The notes under the pieces are model-generated. The model did not search any database and had not been told where the DNA came from. It saw only the letters and a list, made by a program, of their open reading frames with translations. Below, piece after piece: positions 34,267-40,525 of a DNA stretch of 40,525 bases. The stretch's first letter is position 1; each line of letters starts with the position of its first letter. A program made the position numbers and the translations under genes. The stretch is from VYFG01 sp964403545 (GTDB taxonomy: Bacteria > Pseudomonadota > Gammaproteobacteria > Arenicellales > Poriferihabitantaceae), in NCBI GenBank assembly GCA_964403545.1, contig CAYOGN010000058.1, positions 1 to 40,525 on the forward strand, in the 5' to 3' direction.

Positions 34267-36690
34267 TTGAGGCAGCACGCAAATCGAAAAACAGTCATTA
34301 TCGGTGGCGGCGTCATCGGACTCAGCGTAGCCTATCATCTGGGCAAGCTTGGCAAAGCCAATGTCGTTTTGCTGGAACGCAACCAATTGTCCAGCGGTAC
34401 TTCATGGCATGCCGCGGGTATTGTCGGACCACTACGTTCGAGCCAGAACCTGACCGAACTGGCACGATATGCTATCGAATTGTTTGCTGACCTGGAACAG
34501 GAAACCGGTCAATCTACCGGCTATAGACAAACCGGGGGCCTGTGGCTGGCGCAAAAGCCAGCGCGTTTGGTTGAACTAAAACGGATCGCCGCCATGGGCG
34601 AGATGAATCGACTCGAGACTCAAATTCTTTCTGCTGCGGAAACCCGGGCCAGATTTGATCTTGCCAGGGTCGATGATCTGGTGGGGTCAATGTGGGTTGG
34701 GGAGGATGGACAGGTTAATCCAGTGGATCTCTGTATGGCCTATGCAAGGGGTGCGCGACTAAATGGAGTAAAAATTCAGGAAAACTCGGGTGTCAGGGAT
34801 CTCGAATTAAAGAATGACTGTATCGATGCCGTGATCCTGGATAGCGGTGATCGGATTGAAGTAGATGCAGTGATCAATTGTGCTGGACTATGGGCCGGAG
34901 AGATCGGCCGCATGGCCGGGGTGTCGGTGCCTCTGCGCGCGGTGGAACATATGTACGTGATCACAGAGCAGCTGGACGGATTGCCCGATCCATGCCCTGT
35001 CGTACGTGACCTCGACAGTGGTATTTATATAAAAGGGGATGCCGGCAAACTGGTGCTGGGCACCTTTGAGGCCAATGCTCGTCTATGGGATCCATCCAGT
35101 GTCCAACACAATCGCTGTTATCTCGAATTTGAGGCCGATTGGGACCATGCTGAACCGATGTTGAATGCAGGGATTGCGCGGTTACCCGTATTGGAGACAG
35201 TGGGGATCCGGCAGTTTATGAACGGACCGGAGAGTTTTACTCCCGACAGCAGACAAATAATGGGGCGTATGCCTGAAGTGCAAAATATGTATGTCGCAGC
35301 CGGGTTCAACTCTATTGGTATTATGTCTTCGGCGGGAGTTGGTAAAGTCATGGCACAGTGGGTCCGGGATCAACATCCGCCGATGGATCTTTGGGAAGTA
35401 GATATCGCCCGCTTTGATCAAAACGACGGCGATTCCGATTTCCTCGATCAGCGGATTCCCGAAGCGGTACACAACCAGTTTCAGATGCACTGGCCCTTCA
35501 GGCAATACGAAACTGGCCGAGGGCGTAAGGTTTCTCCGTGGCATGACGTGATGGCAGAGTACGGCGCGGTTTTCGGCGCCCCCACAGGCTGGGAACGGCC
35601 CTTGTGGTTTGCAGGGTCTGAATCTGACCGGGAACTGGTCTATAGTTATGGCGAACAATGCTGGTGGCCATTCGCAGAAAGGGAGGCCAGACAAATGATG
35701 AACGCAGGCGCCGTATTTGAGTTGTCGCCATTTTCCAAGTTCTTACTGACTGGGGCGAATGTCGATAGTGGGCTACAAATGCTGTGTTCAAATTCAATCC
35801 ATTGTGATGTTGGTGATATCGTTTATACGTTGATGCTGAATGCTCGCGGTGGAATTGAGGCAGACTGCACCGTGACCAGATTAGCCCATGACTGTTTTAT
35901 GGTGGTCACTGGTGCGGCCACACGAACCAGGGATTACCACTGGATCAATAATCATATCGGCCCGAATACTCTGGTTGAAGATATCACTGATCAATATGGC
36001 GTGCTCGGTATTATGGGTCCTCGCAGCAGAGATCTGCTTGCGAAAGTAACGCGGGCGGATTTTTCTGCCAGCGCTTTCAGATTTTCCACATCCCGGATGG
36101 TGACTATTGCAGACGCCCGGATACGGGCTAATCGAATCAGCTATGTGGGCGAATTGGGTTGGGAGTTATTTGTTCCGAAAGAGTCAGCAGGAGCGGTAAT
36201 TTCAGCCATAACCGAGAACATGGATGAATTCGGGATTGGCTTTGCCGGCCATTTTTGCCTCGATAGCTGCCGACTCGAAAAAGGCTATGTGCATTGGGGG
36301 CATGATATCGGGCCAGATAACATTCCCGCTGAAGCCGGGCTTGAATTTGCCGTTAAACTACACCAGAATTTTAACTTTATCGGTAAGCAGGCATTGTTAC
36401 ATAAGTCATCTCAGCCACTACAATTCAGAAGGGTATTATTTGAGATCTGTTGCGAACGTACCCTGCTGCTTCACGATGAGCCGATTTATCGCAATGGAAA
36501 ATGGGTAGGTAGAACCACTTCAGGTGGCCTCGGGTTTCGTACCGGAAAAGCACTTTCCATGGGTTACATAAAACTGACCCGGGAGGGGTTGAAGGGTAAT
36601 TTTGAGATCAAGGTGGCCGGTGAGCAATTTAAAGCAATTCCTTTCGATCATGTGCCTTATGATCGTCTGGGTTCAAAATTACGAAGCTAA
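34267..36690 (+). CDS. dimethylglycine/sarcosine dehydrogenase-like protein (FAD oxidoreductase fused to GcvT)
   Basis: The 807-residue protein contains an N-terminal DAO/FAD domain (GGGVIG near residue 13; SGTSWHAAG with His48 at the position of covalent FAD attachment in dimethylglycine dehydrogenase), a short linker domain (about 375-430), and GcvT plus GcvT C-terminal domains (about 435-800). Such enzymes oxidatively demethylate N-methyl amines and hand the one-carbon unit to tetrahydrofolate. Start is TTG at 34267, with AGGT upstream; an in-frame stop 15 bp earlier leaves no other choice. It follows mttB by 12 bp. Substrate could be dimethylglycine, sarcosine or another N-methyl compound. 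Confidence 0.92.
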   Translation: MRQHANRKTVIIGGGVIGLSVAYHLGKLGKANVVLLERNQLSSGTSWHAAGIVGPLRSSQNLTELARYAIELFADLEQETGQSTGYRQTGGLWLAQKPARLVELKRIAAMGEMNRLETQILSAAETRARFDLARVDDLVGSMWVGEDGQVNPVDLCMAYARGARLNGVKIQENSGVRDLELKNDCIDAVILDSGDRIEVDAVINCAGLWAGEIGRMAGVSVPLRAVEHMYVITEQLDGLPDPCPVVRDLDSGIYIKGDAGKLVLGTFEANARLWDPSSVQHNRCYLEFEADWDHAEPMLNAGIARLPVLETVGIRQFMNGPESFTPDSRQIMGRMPEVQNMYVAAGFNSIGIMSSAGVGKVMAQWVRDQHPPMDLWEVDIARFDQNDGDSDFLDQRIPEAVHNQFQMHWPFRQYETGRGRKVSPWHDVMAEYGAVFGAPTGWERPLWFAGSESDRELVYSYGEQCWWPFAEREARQMMNAGAVFELSPFSKFLLTGANVDSGLQMLCSNSIHCDVGDIVYTLMLNARGGIEADCTVTRLAHDCFMVVTGAATRTRDYHWINNHIGPNTLVEDITDQYGVLGIMGPRSRDLLAKVTRADFSASAFRFSTSRMVTIADARIRANRISYVGELGWELFVPKESAGAVISAITENMDEFGIGFAGHFCLDSCRLEKGYVHWGHDIGPDNIPAEAGLEFAVKLHQNFNFIGKQALLHKSSQPLQFRRVLFEICCERTLLLHDEPIYRNGKWVGRTTSGGLGFRTGKALSMGYIKLTREGLKGNFEIKVAGEQFKAIPFDHVPYDRLGSKLRS

Positions 36691-36727
36691 ATCCCGGAAC
36701 AGCCGCAATCTTGTTGACATACCCGTC

Positions 36728-37222
36728 TTACATGTCAGGTTCTCGCGATTCGGCGGCCTCCGTAAATCCTTCGCCAAGACCCTTTAACAGTTTGTATGAC
36801 ACCAGTTGAGCCAATTGTTCTGCATCTATATTCTGCAAATTGTTGCTGATTTCATTCAAGGATTCACTAACCTGCGAAATACTTTTTTGCGTATTTTCAA
36901 CTTTTTCAGATAAATTCTGCAATGGGCGGTTCAGTTCGGATTGTTCCAGAGCATCTTTGACTGACGCCTCTATTTTCCCCGCAGCGCTGGCCATTATCCT
37001 GTCCACTGCGGTATCCAGATCAATCTGCTGAACCCGCTCCTTTATTTCGGCGACGGACTCTTCCGCTGTTCGCAGTTTCAATTTCAGATCACTAACCAAC
37101 TCGTTGGATTGCCAAAGGACGTACCCCAGCCCGCAAAACAGAATGAAAAGCATGGCGAAATTCAGACAGATTAAAATAAACATCCTGTCGTTTTTTTGTT
37201 GCAGCAGAGTGATATCAGTCAT
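36728..37222 (-). CDS. single-pass membrane protein with coiled coil, function unknown
   Basis: I do not recognise a family. The 164-residue protein has one transmembrane helix (about residues 14-37) after a short cytoplasmic start, then a long charged helical region (about 42-150) with heptad-like spacing (LRTAEESVAEIKERVQQI, LSEKVENTQKSISQVSESLNEISNNLQNI) that predicts a coiled coil. Start and reading frame are clean, and codon use is like the neighbours. It converges on the dehydrogenase gene (37 bp between stops) and is divergent from the solute-binding protein gene. The architecture suggests a membrane-anchored scaffold, but no function can be assigned. Confidence 0.72.
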   Translation of the reverse strand: MTDITLLQQKNDRMFILICLNFAMLFILFCGLGYVLWQSNELVSDLKLKLRTAEESVAEIKERVQQIDLDTAVDRIMASAAGKIEASVKDALEQSELNRPLQNLSEKVENTQKSISQVSESLNEISNNLQNIDAEQLAQLVSYKLLKGLGEGFTEAAESREPDM

Positions 37223-37459
37223 GTGAATGTCCTCATTGAGTTCAAGATTGGATGATTGTAATTCGAGATTACGGATTTCGAAATTACTATTATTGTTGAA
37301 TCGGAAAAACGCTGGATTGTGGCACTAAAACTATCCAGTGGTAACATTTGAATTATTTTGCGATTAAGAATGGTCTGGAATAGTTTTGCAGGAAGTCTTT
37401 AATTTAATACCGATCCCACTTATAGTAAGTTAACTATTTATTACACGTGGGGATGTATT

Positions 37460-38206
37460 ATGTTCAATTTCAAAACAATTGTTATTTGCTCTGTCTGGAT
37501 TCTGTATTCAATTAGTGTTCATGGGCAAACGCTTGAGATTGCAACCGAAGAGTTTCCGCCTTTCAACTATACCGAGGATGGTGAGATTGTTGGTTTAAAT
37601 ACAAAAGTAGTGGAGGAGATGTGTAAACGAGCCGGAATTGACTACAAAATCACCTCTTATCCATGGTCGAGAGCGTACAATCTCGTGTTGGAAAAACCGG
37701 GTACAGCCATTTACACGATGAGCAGAAGGGCGAATCGGGAAGAGTTATTTCGCTGGGTTGGTCCGATTATCACGTCCAAGAGCTATTTGTACCGATTGAC
37801 CGGAAATGACAATGTAAAAGTCAAGAATCTTGAGGACGCAAAACAATACCAGATAGCGGTAGTTCAGGATGACGTCCGATATTCCTATTTGGTTGACAAC
37901 AGCTTTGATCGTGAAACCAATTTGACTGTGTTACGAAAATATGAATTGGGTTGGGAAATGTTACTCAGGGGTCGCGTTGATATCTGGGCAATGCCGGACC
38001 AGGTTGCGCGCCAGTTACTGGACGGAAAAAATGTCCCGAGGAACATGATAGAACCCGTATTTTTACTTAAAGAAGTATCGAGTGCGCTATATCATGTCGG
38101 TTTAAACTTAGGTACCGATAATGCGGTAGTAGATCGACTGCAGAAAGCGCTTGATGAAATGAAATCTGACAACACTTTTCAGCAGATAGCCGACGGAAAG
38201 ATTTAG
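37460..38206 (+). CDS. periplasmic solute-binding protein, family 3 (amino-acid-type), solitary
   Basis: The 248-residue protein has a signal peptide (cleavage near Gly22) and a family 3 solute-binding fold: EIATEEFPPFNYTEDGEIVGLNTKVVEEM at the mature N-terminus, SRAYNLVLEKPGTAIYTMSR, and QKALDEMKSDNTFQQIA at the end. Variants of this type (PheC/HisJ-like, 'SRA' lobe) bind amino acids or related ligands or act as sensors. No ABC permease or ATPase gene is adjacent, so transport by a distant system or a sensory role is possible. GTGGGGATG gives a strong ribosome binding site. The AT-rich 237-bp region upstream contains TATAGT near 37421 as a possible -10. Confidence 0.87.
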   Translation: MFNFKTIVICSVWILYSISVHGQTLEIATEEFPPFNYTEDGEIVGLNTKVVEEMCKRAGIDYKITSYPWSRAYNLVLEKPGTAIYTMSRRANREELFRWVGPIITSKSYLYRLTGNDNVKVKNLEDAKQYQIAVVQDDVRYSYLVDNSFDRETNLTVLRKYELGWEMLLRGRVDIWAMPDQVARQLLDGKNVPRNMIEPVFLLKEVSSALYHVGLNLGTDNAVVDRLQKALDEMKSDNTFQQIADGKI

Positions 38207-38361
38207 TCGACCGGCTCACCAGTTTTTTGTGCTGAACCATTGAGCTGGTTGCATTGCATCCAGCTCAAGATCTCCATGTTAATGGATTTTTGAATGTCCG
38301 GGGAAGGTCAATTTGATTACGCTGGTATTGACCAGTAACACTTAGCGAACGAGCAGATAGA

Positions 38362-40525
38362 ATGTTAAAAAAAATTTTTAAACTTGGCGGGATAATTGTC
38401 GCCGCTTTGATTGGACTGGTTATCGTTGCAGTTATCGTTTTAAAGCTGATCAGCGACAATCAATACAAGGACTGGATCACTTCTGCAGTTAAATCCGCTA
38501 CCGGGCGGGATTTTTCAATGGCGACACTGGAGCTTGAATTCAACTCCTCCCTGCGAATCAAGGCCGGAGGGGTCAGGTTGGCGAATGCAGAATGGAGCAA
38601 TACTGCTGACATGGTACTGGTGGATCACCTGGAGGCAGAAATTAACCTGATATCCCTGCTCAATGGCGTTGCCGAGGTACGAGGCGTTATTGAAAAGGCC
38701 AATATTATTGCTGAAACCAGCGCAGATGGTCAGAGCAACTTTGCCATTGGGTCAGGGGAAGCCAGGGAACAGAGTTCTGCTGCCGAGGCCGGTAAAGATT
38801 TGGCGGCCGACGCAGAAAGTGGAGGGTTACCGATACGTCCGCTGATTCGGGAATTTCGTATTGTGGATTCTACATTCACCGTAGTCAGGAGCGCCGATAA
38901 TTTCCACAAGAACATACAAATAACCAACCTGCTGGTGGAAACGCCGACCGAGGAGACCACACTGTCCCTTGTTGTTGATGTGGACGACATTCCGATCAAG
39001 TTATCCGGCAATCTGGGGAACCTGGACAAGGTGCTGGATCAATCTTCATCGCCGGTCAATCTGGATGGCTCCATCGAAAACAACACAATCAAAATTGCAG
39101 GTGACTGGGGCCCGCTACTGCCAGATTTGAATATGGCATTAGCTTTGGAGTTGGAAATACCATCGACATCCAAATTGGCTTCGCTGGCCCAACTTGATCT
39201 GGCAGAGGTCGGGGTCCTCAAGTTGACTGCCGCGATCAAGGCAACAGATGGCTTGCTTTCAGTGGGCGAAATCAAAACCAACCTGGATGGCGATTTGGTG
39301 GTGGCTTCCATCGAAGGCTCTGTTGCTGACCTGGTAAATGTAGACGACATCAACCTCACGGTAACTGGTAATACCCGTGTTCTCAATAAATTGTTGAAAC
39401 ACCTGAATGTGACGATGCCGGTGATATTGCCACCCAACGTAAATATGACTGCCCAAATCCACGGCAATCTGAAGTCCCTCGGAATCAAGAATTTTAATAC
39501 TGAAATTGTCGATGAAGGGGTAAAAATTTCGGTTTCCGCTGTTGTTGGTAATTTATTTACCAGCGAGGGTGGTCATGCTTTATTTAAGGCGACCATTGAT
39601 TCCACATCAAACCTGTCGAAGTATGCAAATCTTGATTTGCCGGATTTCGGCATGCTGGAACTTTCTGGTGAAATTCTGTCTGCTGACAAGACCATCAACC
39701 TGGAGAACCTGGACGCCAGGCTGATATCCGATAATATCAATATTCAGATTGCGGGAAGTGTGAATGACCTTGTGCGCAGTAAGGTGATCCATACCAGCCT
39801 GAATGCCGATATCGGCCCACTGACAGAGCAAAATATTTCTGAACTGACAGCACTACTCCAGCATTTTAATATTGAATTGCCCACACCCCTTTTGCCAAAG
39901 GGGGCGCATATCAGCGCAAAGATCCGGGGCAATATTGACGCGCTTGCAGTGAAGGATATCAATATTGAAATCAGGGACGACGGACTAATAGTCGCCCTGG
40001 TAGGTCAGGTCGGTAATGCGCTGCCACCGTCGGGCGTAGATGCCACTGTAACCGTGGCCAGCGATTCGTTGTCGGTGTTTTCAAAGTACGCCGGGATATC
40101 GATTCCCGCGTTGGGTGCGCTGAACGTTTCAACCCATATCGTATCCAGTGATAGTGGGTATCGATTGCAGAATCTGGATGCCAGGCTGGGTGCCGATGAA
40201 TACGATTTGACGCTATCCGCCAGCATCAGAGACCTGTTAACGCTCAAGGGCATCAATGCCGAACTCAGTTCAACTATTAATTCCCTCGCTGCGCTGTCGA
40301 CCATCGCCCGGAAGGAACTGCCTCAAACCGAACCAATTACCTTGAACGCGACCGTCAGTGAAGGTGATGAAACTGGCGACAAAGGGGCTATGGTCACCAT
40401 TGAGGCAGCGAGTGCGGGTGCCACGGTAGTTTTGAATGGATTACTTTCTGATTTGACATCTGCTGAAGACCTGACAATTTCCATTGCTGTTGATGCCCCA
40501 TCATTGAGTGATTTCAATCAATTTT
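38362..40525 (+). CDS. AsmA-like protein, N-terminal 721 codons (runs off window)
   Basis: The frame is open from the ATG at 38362 to the window end. It begins with a basic start and one membrane anchor (about residues 9-34, GGIIVAALIGLVIVAVIVL), then YKDWITSAVKSATGRDFSM...LELEFNSSLRIKAGGVRLAN, the classic AsmA N-terminal pattern. The remainder is beta-rich periplasmic repeats about 154 residues long. AsmA/YhdP-type proteins are inner-membrane-anchored and thought to carry phospholipids toward the outer membrane or affect its assembly. Length so far (721+) suggests a large member. Individual family (AsmA, YicH, YhdP or other) cannot be fixed without the C-terminus. Confidence 0.88.
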   Translation, partial: MLKKIFKLGGIIVAALIGLVIVAVIVLKLISDNQYKDWITSAVKSATGRDFSMATLELEFNSSLRIKAGGVRLANAEWSNTADMVLVDHLEAEINLISLLNGVAEVRGVIEKANIIAETSADGQSNFAIGSGEAREQSSAAEAGKDLAADAESGGLPIRPLIREFRIVDSTFTVVRSADNFHKNIQITNLLVETPTEETTLSLVVDVDDIPIKLSGNLGNLDKVLDQSSSPVNLDGSIENNTIKIAGDWGPLLPDLNMALALELEIPSTSKLASLAQLDLAEVGVLKLTAAIKATDGLLSVGEIKTNLDGDLVVASIEGSVADLVNVDDINLTVTGNTRVLNKLLKHLNVTMPVILPPNVNMTAQIHGNLKSLGIKNFNTEIVDEGVKISVSAVVGNLFTSEGGHALFKATIDSTSNLSKYANLDLPDFGMLELSGEILSADKTINLENLDARLISDNINIQIAGSVNDLVRSKVIHTSLNADIGPLTEQNISELTALLQHFNIELPTPLLPKGAHISAKIRGNIDALAVKDINIEIRDDGLIVALVGQVGNALPPSGVDATVTVASDSLSVFSKYAGISIPALGALNVSTHIVSSDSGYRLQNLDARLGADEYDLTLSASIRDLLTLKGINAELSSTINSLAALSTIARKELPQTEPITLNATVSEGDETGDKGAMVTIEAASAGATVVLNGLLSDLTSAEDLTISIAVDAPSLSDFNQF
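39403..40020 (+). repeat. diverged internal repeat of the AsmA-like protein
   Basis: At protein level the segments coded by 39403-39555 (LNVTMPVILPPN...TEIVDEG...VVGNL) and 39865-40020 (FNIELPTPLLPKG...IEIRDDG...QVGNA) align over about 51 residues with one gap; their starts are 462 bp (154 codons) apart. The NLDARL blocks at 39706 and 40171 repeat with nearly the same period (155 codons). This indicates tandem duplication of a structural module. Confidence 0.75.

Noticed and set aside
37460..38206. Solute-binding protein as part of the amine regulon
   Set aside because: No GTTGGRCCACTAG motif upstream, and it is separated from the amine operon by an oppositely transcribed gene.

Overview
The window looks like a chromosomal segment of a Gram-negative gammaproteobacterium, probably a marine heterotroph. 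Evidence for this is the E. coli-like RutR-type regulator, the SufS/SufE pair, an AsmA-type envelope protein, dense operons with 1-11 bp overlaps, and catabolism of purines and methylated amines. This assignment is an inference; no rRNA or other phylogenetic marker is present. No tRNA, rRNA, CRISPR array, transposase or phage gene was seen.

Region 1 (1-17.5 kb) is an essentially complete purine-degradation locus. A leftward operon of eight tightly packed genes encodes an ABC nucleobase/nucleoside transporter (ATPase and two permeases), a RutR-like TetR regulator, PuuD membrane urate oxidase, PuuE allantoinase, allantoicase and the first 38 codons of ureidoglycolate lyase. Rightward units encode an 8-oxoguanine-deaminase-like amidohydrolase and xdhABC. 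Guanine deaminase faces left, and divergent from it are uraD, uraH and the BMP-type binding protein of the transporter. Together these convert guanine (and probably 8-oxoguanine) to xanthine/urate, 5-hydroxyisourate, OHCU, allantoin, allantoate, ureidoglycolate and glyoxylate plus urea. Three palindromes close or identical to the E. coli RutR box TTGACCA-NN-TGGTCAA lie in front of the promoters at 7479, 9022 and 15194, which suggests that the embedded regulator controls the whole pathway.

Region 2 (17.5-21.5 kb) is a leftward four-gene acyl-CoA operon: SDR dehydrogenase, acyl-CoA dehydrogenase, class III CoA-transferase and HTD2/itaconyl-CoA-hydratase-like enzyme. It resembles itaconate-type degradation but has no lyase in view. 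A strong bidirectional terminator separates it from region 1.

Region 3 (21.5-27.6 kb) holds mostly housekeeping or isolated genes: a HAMP protein without an output domain, a ThDP enzyme of the acetolactate synthase family, a CoA-pyrophosphatase-like Nudix protein, sufS-sufE and a CPBP protease-like membrane protein.

Region 4 (27.6-36.7 kb) is an amine-catabolism island: EamA transporter, HSL-type esterase, AGXT2-like class III aminotransferase, and an operon of a DadA/PuuB-type FAD oxidase, a non-pyrrolysine MttB homologue and a dimethylglycine-dehydrogenase-like FAD/folate enzyme. A 13-bp motif, GTTGGRCCACTAG, recurs upstream of three of these units and probably marks one regulon whose regulator is outside the window. 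This is the best candidate here for an undescribed pathway.

Region 5 (36.7-40.5 kb) holds a small single-TM coiled-coil protein, a solitary periplasmic solute-binding protein and the first 721 codons of an AsmA-like protein with internal repeats of about 154 residues.
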